DNA of 64,000 nt from Paraburkholderia sp. Tr-20389 (GTDB taxonomy: Bacteria; Pseudomonadota; Gammaproteobacteria; Burkholderiales; Burkholderiaceae): assembly GCF_017104565.1 (NCBI RefSeq), contig NZ_JAAGPD010000001.1:620001-684000 (forward strand), read 5' to 3'. The notes beneath the pieces were generated by a model. The model ran no database searches. It saw nothing but the letters and a program-made list of their open reading frames with translations, and had not been told where the DNA came from. Positions 25,834-34,471 of the stretch are shown here, in pieces (the first letter of the stretch is position 1; the number at the start of each line of letters is the position of its first letter). Made by a program: the position numbers and the translations under genes.

Positions 25834-25847
25834 TTGATGCAGGTCAA
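25834..25847. promoter_or_regulatory. FNR-type box TTGATGCAGGTCAA
   Basis: One mismatch to the consensus. It lies 95 bases upstream of the HPF-like start and 102 bases upstream of the kinase start, so it could serve either. Confidence 0.6.
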
Positions 25848-25948
25848 CGCGCCTGGCCCGGCTCCCAAACTGGAACAACCGTTAGCGAACTGATATAACT
25901 CAGCTTCGAATGCGCGAAGCGTCGTCTGTCAAACTGCCGGGAGCCGCG

Positions 25949-27049
25949 ATGGCCACGCCGAAGAACGAGCCGTCCCGCATCGCCAGAGCGGCATCCGCGT
26001 CGGATGTCCCGCTCGAAGACCGCTATGTGCTGCTGATCGAAGCCGTTCAGGATTACGCGATCTTCATGCTCGACGCGAACGGCAAGATCTCCAGCTGGAA
26101 TCCGGGCGCGCAGCGAATCAAGGGCTACACGCACGACGAGATCATTGGCCGGCACTTCTCGACGTTCTATACGGAAGAGGACATCGCCGCCGGCAAGCCC
26201 GCGCGCGAACTGGAAATCGCCGCCGCCGAAGGACACGTCGAGGACGAAGGCTGGCGCGTGCGGCGCGACGGTTCGCGCTTCTGGGCCAACGTCACCATTT
26301 CCGCCGTGCGCGACGCGAACGGCGCGTTGCTCGGCTTCGCCAAGGTGACGCGCGACATGACCGACCGCATGCGCCTCACGGAACTGGAACGGGCGAGCGA
26401 GGTGTCGGCGCAGGTGCAGATCACGCGTGAAAACGAGCAGAAGCGCATTGCGCGCGAATTGCACGACGATCTCGGGCAGCAACTGACCGCGCTGAAAATG
26501 AGCGTCGCGCTGATCGAAGGGACATTGGCAAAAAAGGACGAAACCGCGCATCTCGTGCCGCAGACCCACGCGCTGCAACAGGAAATAGACGCCATGGCGA
26601 TGTCGTTGCGCCGCATCGCCGCGGACCTTCGTCCTCCGCTGCTCGACGATCTCGGTTTGACGGCCGCGCTCGAATGGCTCGCCGAGGACTTCACGAAGCG
26701 CTACGGCGTCGTCGCGACGGTCCACGTCGAGACGGACGAACCGCAGTTCAACGAGTTCGCTTCGACGACGCTGTTCCGCATCGTGCAGGAAGCGCTGACC
26801 AATGTCGCGCGCCACGCGGCGGCGAGCCACGTGCGCATCGAGCTTGCGCGCGAAGGCGACAGGCTGGCGCTGGAAATCGAGGATAACGGCGTGGGCGCGA
26901 CGCCAGGCTTGCCGACCGGCAACACGTCGTTCGGGTTGCTCGGTATCCGCGAACGCGTCAGGCAATTGCACGGCACCGTGTCGTACATCAGTTCGCCCGG
27001 CGCGGGCTTTCGCATTTCGATCCGCGTGCCCTTGGCCAACGTGCAATGA
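25949..27049 (+). CDS. PAS-domain sensor histidine kinase (HisKA_3/NarX type)
   Basis: A 366-residue cytoplasmic kinase. One PAS domain spans about residues 24-140 (YAIFMLDANGKISSWNPGAQ). The HisKA_3 dimerisation domain has phospho-acceptor His172 (ARELHDDLGQQL) and is followed by the LRPPLLDDLGLTAALEWLAEDF linker. The HATPase has N and G boxes (QEALTNVARHA, EDNGVGA, GLLGIRERV). No transmembrane segment, so a soluble ligand or redox signal is sensed. The ATG is set by GGGAG; an in-frame ATG at 25910 has no such support. No response regulator lies beside it, whereas the regulator at 21768 has lost its own kinase, which suggests pairing across the island. Confidence 0.92.
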   Translation: MATPKNEPSRIARAASASDVPLEDRYVLLIEAVQDYAIFMLDANGKISSWNPGAQRIKGYTHDEIIGRHFSTFYTEEDIAAGKPARELEIAAAEGHVEDEGWRVRRDGSRFWANVTISAVRDANGALLGFAKVTRDMTDRMRLTELERASEVSAQVQITRENEQKRIARELHDDLGQQLTALKMSVALIEGTLAKKDETAHLVPQTHALQQEIDAMAMSLRRIAADLRPPLLDDLGLTAALEWLAEDFTKRYGVVATVHVETDEPQFNEFASTTLFRIVQEALTNVARHAAASHVRIELAREGDRLALEIEDNGVGATPGLPTGNTSFGLLGIRERVRQLHGTVSYISSPGAGFRISIRVPLANVQ

Positions 27050-27150
27050 CGCGACAATGACGCAAGCGCGTCAAGAGCGAGCATCGCGTCGAAAGCAGAG
27101 CCGGGACAGGCCGTTCATCCGGCAACGAAGCGATGTCACATCGAACCAGC

Positions 27151-27387
27151 TTAGGCCCGCTGCCGCGTGTGCTGCAATCGTTCGAGCAATTCGAATGCCG
27201 CCATGCCGCCGAGCATCGCCGCGACGAAAACCCACGCCTTCGTGGAGCCCGCGCCGAGCGCGACCAGCGCCGGCCCCGGGCAAAACCCCGCGATGCCCCA
27301 GCCGACGCCAAACGCGGCGCTGCCTGGCACGAGCCTCGCGGTCACGGCGGCGCTGGCGGGAATCTGCATCGGCAGGCCCAGCAGCGA
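27151..27387 (-). pseudogene. 5'-truncated YedE/YeeE-type (DUF6691) membrane protein
   Basis: The leftward frame encodes LPMQIPASAAVTARLVPGSA and GIAGFCPGPALVALGAGST, the second half of DUF6691 sulfur-transport-related proteins. The first 60-70 residues, with the first two membrane segments, are absent. Upstream the frame runs through unrelated sequence into the 3' end of the acyl-CoA ligase gene, with no start codon in a sensible place. It is best read as a deletion remnant. Confidence 0.65.
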
Positions 27388-27452
27388 TTTTGTGCGGGCA
27401 CGGCATCCGCCTATGGGCGCAATTGTTTCCTGGCTGTCGCGGGAATGGAAGA

Positions 27453-29144
27453 TCAATCGACGCCGCGCAGTTCCCGCCGAAGGATCTTGCCCACTGTCGA
27501 CTTCGGCAACGCATCGACGAAACGGATGATCTTCGGCACCTTGTACGCGGCCATGCTGGCCCGGCAATGTGCGATCAGCGCGTCCGGCGTGAGTTCGACG
27601 CCCGGCGCGGTGACGACGAACAGCTTCAGCGCCTCGCCCGTCCTTTCATCCGGCACGCCGACGCACGCGCATTCGGCGACGCCCGGCAGCGCCGTCGCCA
27701 CCGCTTCCACTTCGTTCGGATAGACGTTGAAGCCGGACACCAGCACCATGTCTTTCTTGCGATCCACGATCCTGAGGAAACCCTGCGCGTCGAACACGCC
27801 CACGTCGCCCGTGCGGAAGTAGCCGTCCGCCGTGAACGCGCGCGCGTTGGCCTCCGGCTGCTGCCAGTAGCCGCGCATCACCTGCGGACCCTTGACGCAG
27901 ATTTCGCCGGGCTCGCCGATGGCGGCTTCGCGGTTCTCGTCGTCGAGCAGTTTGACGTCGGTGGAAGGCACGGGAAGACCGATCGTGCCCGTGAACGCTT
28001 CGATGAATTGCGGGTTGAACGACACGACGGGCGAGGTCTCCGACAGCCCATAGCCTTCGCGGATGAAGCTGCCCGTCACCGACTTCCAGCGCTGCGACAC
28101 GACGTCGATCACAGCCGCCCCGCCGCCCGCCGACAACCTGAGCCGCGACCAGTCCACTTCCGCGAGGCGCGGATGGGCCGCGAGACACGCATACAGCGTG
28201 TTGACGCCGACGAAGATGGTCGGACGCGCGGCCTTGAGCACGTCGATGAGGGAATCGACATCGCGCGGATTCGCGACGAGCCAGTTCTCCGCGCCGACGG
28301 AGAAGTACGTGAGGAAGTTCACCGTGAGCGCGAAGATGTGATACAGCGGGATCGCCGTCACGACGACTTCTTCGCCGGGCCGTATCGCGTCGGGCATGAA
28401 CGCCTTGAACTGCTCGATGTTCGCGACGAGATTGCGATGCGTCAGCACGGCGCCCTTCGACAGCCCCGTCGTGCCGCCCGTGTATTGCAGGAACAGCAGA
28501 TCGCTGCCGTCGACATCGACGGGATCCGCTTCGAGTTGCGCGCCTTGCGCGAGCGCTTGCCGGAATGTGATCGCGTTGTGCAGCGTTGCGTCGGCGGCAG
28601 GGCCGGCAATGCCCGCGCCGCTGCCGTCCCCCGCGCCCGCTGTGATGACCGTGTTGATCTTCGTGCTGCCGATCGCTTCGGCCAGCGTGCGTGTCGAGCC
28701 GTCGAAGACGACGATGGTTTCGACGCCCGCGTCGTTGAGCTGATGCTCCAGTTCGCGCGCCGTGTACAGCGGATTGACGTTGACCTGCACGCCGCCGATC
28801 TTCGCAATCGCGATGAACGCGATCGGAAAGGCCGGCAGGTTCGGCAGCATCACGGCCACGCGATCGCCTTGACGGACGCCCGCCACCTTCTGCAGATAAG
28901 CGGCGAATGCCGTCGACAAGCGGTCGATGTCCGCGTACGTCAACGTCTGGCCGAACGCGCGAAACGCGGGCTTCGCCGCGAACCGCTGCATCGCGGCTTC
29001 GATCAGCGCGTTGATGGATGGGTAGCGATCGGCGTCGATCTCCACGGGGATCGAGCCGTATGAGGCGATCCAGTGCCGGTCGCCCGTCGGGCGTTCTCCG
29101 GATGAGTTCGTGCAAAGGCTGGGCTTGATGTGGCTGTCGTCCAC
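27453..29144 (-). CDS. fadD: Long-chain fatty acid-CoA ligase (AMP-forming)
   Basis: A 563-residue ANL-superfamily enzyme that adenylates a fatty acid and transfers it to CoA. It has the P-loop YTGGTTGLSKGA, the adenylate motif GYGLSETSPVV, the hinge region YFRTGDVG with FLRIVDRKKDMVLVSGFNV, and the catalytic lysine in KSTVGKILRREL. The start is a GTG supported by AGGAG six bases away. It is divergent from the AraC-type gene across 246 bases. FadD is the closest family; chain-length preference is not visible. Confidence 0.9.
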   Translation of the reverse strand: MDDSHIKPSLCTNSSGERPTGDRHWIASYGSIPVEIDADRYPSINALIEAAMQRFAAKPAFRAFGQTLTYADIDRLSTAFAAYLQKVAGVRQGDRVAVMLPNLPAFPIAFIAIAKIGGVQVNVNPLYTARELEHQLNDAGVETIVVFDGSTRTLAEAIGSTKINTVITAGAGDGSGAGIAGPAADATLHNAITFRQALAQGAQLEADPVDVDGSDLLFLQYTGGTTGLSKGAVLTHRNLVANIEQFKAFMPDAIRPGEEVVVTAIPLYHIFALTVNFLTYFSVGAENWLVANPRDVDSLIDVLKAARPTIFVGVNTLYACLAAHPRLAEVDWSRLRLSAGGGAAVIDVVSQRWKSVTGSFIREGYGLSETSPVVSFNPQFIEAFTGTIGLPVPSTDVKLLDDENREAAIGEPGEICVKGPQVMRGYWQQPEANARAFTADGYFRTGDVGVFDAQGFLRIVDRKKDMVLVSGFNVYPNEVEAVATALPGVAECACVGVPDERTGEALKLFVVTAPGVELTPDALIAHCRASMAAYKVPKIIRFVDALPKSTVGKILRRELRGVD

Positions 29145-29390
29145 GTTGTCTCCTGATATCGCTTTTGTGCAGTAGAGACTATCGCCCGCAGAGCGTGTGT
29201 TGCAAATGATCGGTGCGGCCGAATCGGTGATCGAAACGGACAATCTACGTCTGGCCGATGTAAGCGCGAGGATTCGCTGAAGCGCCTTATGCGGCGGTTG
29301 CGATCAGGGTGAACCCTATGGCGGGTGGATCCGATCGGGCGCAGAATTCCGGGCACGCAACCGGTATCGATTCGGACACAGGACCTCGAC

Positions 29391-30500
29391 ATGCAGCAGC
29401 GCGCACCGGCGACGGCCACGCATCATCAGGGCGAGCGCCCCGCACAGGCGTCGTCGGCCGTCGCATGGCGCGAGAAGCGCTTCGCGCCGTCGAAGCTCGT
29501 CGCGCTGCTCGACGTTACATCGCAAGCCGGCCTCGATGCGAATGCCGTGCTGGCGGGCACGGAACTCGACGCCGCGGCCGTCGCCAACCCGTTCACGCTC
29601 ACGTCGTCGCTGCAATTTCTGACGGCCGCCCGCAATGCCGTGCGGATGTATGCGAGGCCCGATCTTGGCGTGCGCGTCGGATGCAGCCTGCATGCATCGA
29701 GCTACGGCATGTACGGCTATGCGCTGCTGTGCTCGGAGGCGATGACTCAAACGTTCGATACCGCCGTCAAATATCATCAGCTCGCCAACGGGATGCTCGA
29801 TATCCGCTGGGCCGAGCATGACGACGCAGCGACATGGATCTTCCCGAACCGCGACGAAGTGCGCGTGCCCGACGTCGACGAGCCGCTGTACGACTTCCTG
29901 ATCGATTTGCAGTTCGCCGTGCACGTGACGGTCATCAAGGACGTGATGGGCGCGTGGTGCGTGCCGGCGCGCGCCTCGTTCACACGGGCGCAGCCGCCGC
30001 ATGCGGCGCTGCTTGCGGACGCGCTCGAATGTCCGCTCGCCTTCGACCAGTCGCAGAACCTGTTGAGCTACCCCGCAGCATGGCTGTCGCGCGCGCCGCA
30101 ACTGGCGAATCCGATCACGGCCGCGCAGGTCTCGACGCAATGTGCACGGCTGGTCGAACAGTTCCGCTGGCAGGCGGGCGTCACGCGGCGCGTCTATCAG
30201 GAACTCACGCGCACGCCGGGCAGATTCCCCGATATCGAACAGATCGCCGAAAGCCTGTGCATGACCTCGCGCACGCTGCGCCGCAAGCTCGAAGCGGAAG
30301 GCGCGTCGTATAGCGAGCTGCTGACGGGCGTGCGCAAGGCGCTCGCCGTCGACTATCTGAACACGACCGCGCTGAGCATCGAAGACATCGCGCTGACGCT
30401 GGGTTTCAGCGACGCCGTGAGCTTCCGTCATGCTTTCAAGCGCTGGACGGGCAAGACACCGAACGAGGTGCGGCGCGATGGCGGCGCGGCGCTTCCATAA
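29391..30500 (+). CDS. AraC-family regulator (OruR/ArgR-like, Arabinose_bd + HTH_18)
   Basis: A 369-residue regulator. The long N-terminal ligand domain (about residues 35-230) resembles Arabinose_bd proteins of the OruR type. The C-terminal double HTH has IEQIAESLCMTSRTLRRKLE and the signature IEDIALTLGFSDAVSFRHAF. AGGA lies ahead of the ATG. It is divergent from the acyl-CoA ligase gene and may control it; fatty-acid or lipid ligands are common in this subgroup, but this is inference. Confidence 0.9.
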   Translation: MQQRAPATATHHQGERPAQASSAVAWREKRFAPSKLVALLDVTSQAGLDANAVLAGTELDAAAVANPFTLTSSLQFLTAARNAVRMYARPDLGVRVGCSLHASSYGMYGYALLCSEAMTQTFDTAVKYHQLANGMLDIRWAEHDDAATWIFPNRDEVRVPDVDEPLYDFLIDLQFAVHVTVIKDVMGAWCVPARASFTRAQPPHAALLADALECPLAFDQSQNLLSYPAAWLSRAPQLANPITAAQVSTQCARLVEQFRWQAGVTRRVYQELTRTPGRFPDIEQIAESLCMTSRTLRRKLEAEGASYSELLTGVRKALAVDYLNTTALSIEDIALTLGFSDAVSFRHAFKRWTGKTPNEVRRDGGAALP

Positions 30501-30667
30501 ACGAACGTCTATAGCGAGCCAAAGTTTGTTTGATTGTTCGGTGCGAAAGTCGCGACCTTACACTTGAAGGACGAACGGCAACCGCTCGCGTCGCGAAGCG
30601 CGTTCCCCACATTCCACAACATCAACGCCAAGGAGACGATGCCCGTTCTGTCGAGCATCCGCAGCCC

Positions 30668-31603
30668 ATGCCGCCTACCCTCGTCTACACGCACGCCGCC
30701 TGCCTGAACCATAAGCCTGGCCCGCATCATCCCGAATCCCCGGAACGGCTCGACACCGTGCTGAAAACCTTGCGCTCCCCCGAATTCGCCGCGCTCGAAT
30801 GGCGCGACGCGCCGATGGGCACCGTCGAACAGGTGCAGCTCATTCACAGCCAGGACTTCATCGACGAGGTTGCCGGGATCGCGCCGGCGCACGGTTATAT
30901 GCCGCTCGACGGCGGCGATACGGTGATGTCGCCGGGTTCGTGGGAAGCCGTGATGCGCTGCGTCGGCGCGGCATGCGCGGGCGTCGATGCCGTGCTCGCC
31001 GACGAAGCACGCAACGTGTTCTGCGCGACGCGTCCATGCGGGCATCATGCCGAGCCGTCGAAGGCGATGGGCTTTTGCATCTTCAATCAGGCCGCGATCG
31101 CCGCAGCGTATGCCTATGAAGTACAGAGACTGGCGCGCGTGGCCGTCGTCGATTTCGACGTGCATCACGGCAACGGCACACAGGCCGCGTTCTACAACCG
31201 GCCCGAACTCTTCTATGCGTCGAGCCATCAATCGCCGCTGTATCCCGGCACGGGCAAGGCAGCCGAAACGGGCGTGAGCCACAACGTCCTCAACGTGCCG
31301 CTGCCGCCGGGTTGCGACTCGCAGTTGTTCCGCTCGCGTATCGAACTCGACATGCTGCCTGCCGTGCGCGAGTTCGACCCTGAGCTGATCATCATTTCAG
31401 CGGGCTTCGATGCGCATCGTCTCGATCCGCTCGCCGCGCTGCGCCTCGACGACGACGACTTCTACTGGATCACGCGCGAACTGGTGCAGATCGCCGACGA
31501 GGCATGCGGCGGCCGTATCGTGTCGATACTCGAAGGCGGGTACAGCATGGAGGGGCTGTCGGGCGGCACGCGCGCGCATGTGCGTGCGTTGATGGGGCTT
31601 TGA
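30668..31603 (+). CDS. Histone-deacetylase-family amidohydrolase
   Basis: A 311-residue zinc deacetylase of the class II HDAC/HDAH/acetylpolyamine hydrolase group. The twin histidines are in RPCGHHAEPSKAMG, the zinc ligands in DFDVHHGNGTQ and SAGFDAHRLDPLA, and a late glycine-rich EGGYSMEGL is present. The start MPPTLVYTHAACL matches family N-termini but has no ribosome-binding site. A strong AAGGAG instead precedes an out-of-frame ATG at 30639 that encodes 22 residues and stops inside this gene. Bacterial members deacetylate small amides or polyamines. It is single-gene and convergent with the EF-hand gene. Confidence 0.9.
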   Translation: MPPTLVYTHAACLNHKPGPHHPESPERLDTVLKTLRSPEFAALEWRDAPMGTVEQVQLIHSQDFIDEVAGIAPAHGYMPLDGGDTVMSPGSWEAVMRCVGAACAGVDAVLADEARNVFCATRPCGHHAEPSKAMGFCIFNQAAIAAAYAYEVQRLARVAVVDFDVHHGNGTQAAFYNRPELFYASSHQSPLYPGTGKAAETGVSHNVLNVPLPPGCDSQLFRSRIELDMLPAVREFDPELIIISAGFDAHRLDPLAALRLDDDDFYWITRELVQIADEACGGRIVSILEGGYSMEGLSGGTRAHVRALMGL

Positions 31604-31634
31604 GAGCTTTCTTTCCGCGCAGCTGATTTGATTA

Positions 31635-31666
31635 GCCCACGCCTCGACACCATTCGAGGCGTGGGC
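31635..31666. terminator. Perfect 13-bp hairpin between convergent genes
   Basis: GCCCACGCCTCGA and TCGAGGCGTGGGC pair perfectly around a 6-base loop, 32 bases after the deacetylase stop and 11 bases before the stop of the convergent EF-hand gene. There is no T-run, so it is a terminator-like or transcript-stabilising stem rather than a classical intrinsic terminator. Confidence 0.5.
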
Positions 31667-31676
31667 ACGTCACACG

Positions 31677-32069
31677 TTACTGCCGCTGTTGCTGCTGTAA
31701 ATACTGGCGCACGTCATTCAACGACACGCGGCCCGAATGCGCCGTGTCGATCTGATCGAAGTGCCTGGCGATAAAGCCGAGACCGCTGCTTTGCGCCTGC
31801 GCTTTGGTGATCGATGCGCCGTTGCTCAGTACCGAGTTCCCTCCCATACGCGCGTCGACCCGCTGTTGTGCCTGCTGCTGCAATTGCGTTCCCGTGGTTG
31901 GCGCGACAGCCGCGGCGCGGCTGGCCGGAAAGAATGGACCGTCGACGCCATGACCGCCCTTCGGCAGCGTGACGGGCGCGACTGCCTGCGTCGCGGCGTA
32001 CGCACTGCCCGTCACGGCGCCGACAACGACGACGACAAGAATGCGCGACAACATATCGATTCGAGACAT
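31677..32069 (-). CDS. Small exported EF-hand protein
   Basis: A 130-residue protein with an N-terminal signal peptide (SRILVVVVVGAVTGSAYA, cleavage after AYA) and one EF-hand-like loop, DTAHSGRVSLNDV, close to the glutamine-rich C-terminus. It is probably periplasmic and calcium-binding. An upstream GTG adds two residues. It lies 75 bases after the S10 peptidase gene stop and probably shares its transcript. Confidence 0.78.
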   Translation of the reverse strand: MSRIDMLSRILVVVVVGAVTGSAYAATQAVAPVTLPKGGHGVDGPFFPASRAAAVAPTTGTQLQQQAQQRVDARMGGNSVLSNGASITKAQAQSSGLGFIARHFDQIDTAHSGRVSLNDVRQYLQQQQRQ

Positions 32070-32144
32070 GATCACTCGCCCTGAATAGATGAGCCGGAGA
32101 TCCCCGCTTCCGCAGGGATCGGATCGTTCAAACCTGCTTCAAGC

Positions 32145-33953
32145 TTACTGCGTCGCCGCCGCCTGCGCTGTGGATGTCGGCGTACCCGCCGGGCTCTCGT
32201 CTCGCCACGGCGCAGGCAATGTCCAAAGCGACAGCGCGAGCGGTATTGGCTGGCCGCCATAGTAGTCGACGAGATCGCTCTTCATCTTCGGACGCGCGAC
32301 GTCATCCAGATAGATCATGTGTCCGCCCTGGAAGAAGTTCACCTGCAAATCAGGATTCAGACCACCCACCGTTTGCAGACGCGCGAGTTCTTTCTCCGTC
32401 GTGAAGAACGGCGTCGCGAGATCGTGATAGCCGTTTTCCGCGAGCACCTTCAGCTTCGGATTCAACGTGAGCGCGCCGAGCAGATCGGGCAACGTGTCGG
32501 GCAACGGCTGACCGTCATGCGAGAAGTCCCACGCTTCGATGATGTTGTCGTTCAGCGGCATGTAGGTCGCGTTGGGCGCGGTGTAGCCGAGATAGTCGGG
32601 CATCTGCGACGCCAGCGCCGTCGTGAACGGCTGCGAGATCAGGATGTCCGAGGGGTCACCGTCCGTCTGCAGACGCGGGTCCGAGTTGGGCAGCGACACC
32701 CGTCCATCGTAGCGGCCGATAGTGGTGCCCGGAATCAACGACGTCCCGAACGAATTGACGCTGAAGTAGCCTTGCAGCGCCTGCAACGTCAGGCTCGAAG
32801 GCCATTCCCACGACTGAAGCGTGCGCGTCGACGGCACCACCGGGTTGCCGAGCGCATCGGGAATGCCGAGCTGGCTCAGCACCCATGTCTGCGCGTACTT
32901 TTTGAAGTGGTTGTATTGGCCGGTCGCGAATATCTCCGATTGCAACGCGAACAGCCCCTGATCGATCAATGGCGGCGACACCTGCCGGTAATACGCGGCG
33001 ACTTCCGCATAGCCGGGGTAATAGCCGGCGAGCGTATCGGTATCGAGTTGCAGCCCCAGCGTGTCAAGCGTGATTGCCACGGCTTCGATGGAGTCGGCGA
33101 AGTAGTTGAGTATCGACGATTGCAGCACGATGCCCGTCAGATGCACACCAGACGTTTCGAGTGCGAGCGCGAGCATGTCGGTGCGCGGTGTGCCGTACGA
33201 TTCGCCGTACAGATAGATCGGCGAATCGCTGCGATTATTCGCGGCCAGATAGCGGATGATGAAATCGCGCATGATGTCGACGTCGGAATCGACGCCCCAG
33301 TACTCCTTGTTCGTATGCGGCAGCACCGCTTCCGAAAGCCCCGTGCCCGGAGGATCGATGAACACCATGTCGGTGGTGTCGATCAGGCTCTCCGCGTTAT
33401 CGACGAGCGGATAGTTCGGCCAGTTGGTGAGCAGCGGATCGGGCGTCGCGACGCGCGTCGGCGCGAACGAGCCGAGACGCAGCCAGATCGACGACGAACC
33501 GGGGCCGCCGTTATAGAGGAACGTCACCGGGCGCGGCTTGCCGTTCGTGCTGGGCGCCGTATAGGACACGTACGACATCGTGGCTTCCGGATTGCCGTTC
33601 GCGTCGGCGGCCGTTAAATGGCCTGTCGTCGTCGTGTAGTTGACGGTCGTCTTGCCCGACTTCCACTGGTAATGCATGACGGCCGCTTTCTCCGAGACCT
33701 GCGACTTCGCAAGGCCGTCGTTTGCATTCGGCGAATAGGCAACGAGGTCGACGTAGGGCTGATTCGCTGTTTGCGGTTGAGCTTGCGCGAGTGCGTTCGC
33801 CTGACTCAACGCGCTCGTCGCCGAAGAAGCGGAACCGCTATCGCCGCCACCGCATCCCGCGACGATCAGCATGGCAAGAATCATCGAACCTGACGCAGCG
33901 AGCCACCCCTGACGACGCGGGCGGTTGCGGCTGGTACTACCGTCTGGCTTCAT
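32145..33953 (-). CDS. S10-family serine carboxypeptidase-like lipoprotein
   Basis: A 602-residue protein with a lipoprotein signal (LAMLIVAGC, lipidated Cys near residue 33) followed by a serine- and alanine-rich linker. The S10 fold shows YNGGPGSSSIW for the oxyanion loop, the catalytic serine in YGESYGTPR, aspartate in NGYHDLATPF and histidine in GGHMIYLDD. Bacterial members of this family are anchored in the envelope and cleave C-terminal residues from peptides or act as esterases. AAGGA precedes the ATG. No operon partner upstream. Confidence 0.9.
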   Translation of the reverse strand: MKPDGSTSRNRPRRQGWLAASGSMILAMLIVAGCGGGDSGSASSATSALSQANALAQAQPQTANQPYVDLVAYSPNANDGLAKSQVSEKAAVMHYQWKSGKTTVNYTTTTGHLTAADANGNPEATMSYVSYTAPSTNGKPRPVTFLYNGGPGSSSIWLRLGSFAPTRVATPDPLLTNWPNYPLVDNAESLIDTTDMVFIDPPGTGLSEAVLPHTNKEYWGVDSDVDIMRDFIIRYLAANNRSDSPIYLYGESYGTPRTDMLALALETSGVHLTGIVLQSSILNYFADSIEAVAITLDTLGLQLDTDTLAGYYPGYAEVAAYYRQVSPPLIDQGLFALQSEIFATGQYNHFKKYAQTWVLSQLGIPDALGNPVVPSTRTLQSWEWPSSLTLQALQGYFSVNSFGTSLIPGTTIGRYDGRVSLPNSDPRLQTDGDPSDILISQPFTTALASQMPDYLGYTAPNATYMPLNDNIIEAWDFSHDGQPLPDTLPDLLGALTLNPKLKVLAENGYHDLATPFFTTEKELARLQTVGGLNPDLQVNFFQGGHMIYLDDVARPKMKSDLVDYYGGQPIPLALSLWTLPAPWRDESPAGTPTSTAQAAATQ

Positions 33954-34471
33954 TTTCTGTCCTTGTGATAGGTAGGCTAACCGTGACACAAAGGCCGCCT
34001 TCGCCGGCGAGGCGCATAGGAAATGGACAGCGAGTGCAGAACGCGTCGGCACCGATAGCGGCTGACATTTGACTTTCGTGTTTCTAACAGCCTTAATACA
34101 ATTAAACGGTCTTTCTTTTAATCAGTATCACTAATTACATACCAAGAGACAGGCCGGTAATTTGTTCTCGATATTCGAATTGCTTCGCCCAGGAAAGATT
34201 TGGTAATGAATGGTGGCAGAGGAAAAATAGGAGGTCGAATAGGTCTTTGTCAAGGCGCGTTTTCGCGCTTCATGCGTCCTGGATAGGGTTCAATCCAGAC
34301 ACCTTAAAATCTCTAGAATTTTATAAATCGGCAGCACCCATGCGCAATGCCGGATTTAATTGAAGGACGAAAAAGCCAAAGCTTCTTTAAGTCTTTTTAT
34401 CGACATCAATGCGAATAACGCCGTTGATCATTCAATTCGATGCATGGTTCCGTGCTACCGCCTCACAACCA
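33954..34471. other. AT-rich intergenic stretch without a recognised gene
   Basis: About 520 bases, markedly poorer in GC than the flanks, lie between the S10 peptidase start and the cytochrome stop. It probably holds the S10 promoter. A short hairpin (GCGCG-TTTT-CGCGC near 34255) is present. I see no coding potential and no recognisable RNA. Confidence 0.6.

Noticed and set aside
32319-33617. 432-codon plus-strand open frame
   Set aside because: Antisense to the S10 peptidase gene, which has a complete catalytic motif set; no homology signs in the plus-strand product.
34075-34471. Possible genomic island boundary or small RNA in the AT-rich gap
   Set aside because: No direct repeats, integrase, tRNA end or convincing promoter-terminator pair; only a short hairpin without a T-run.
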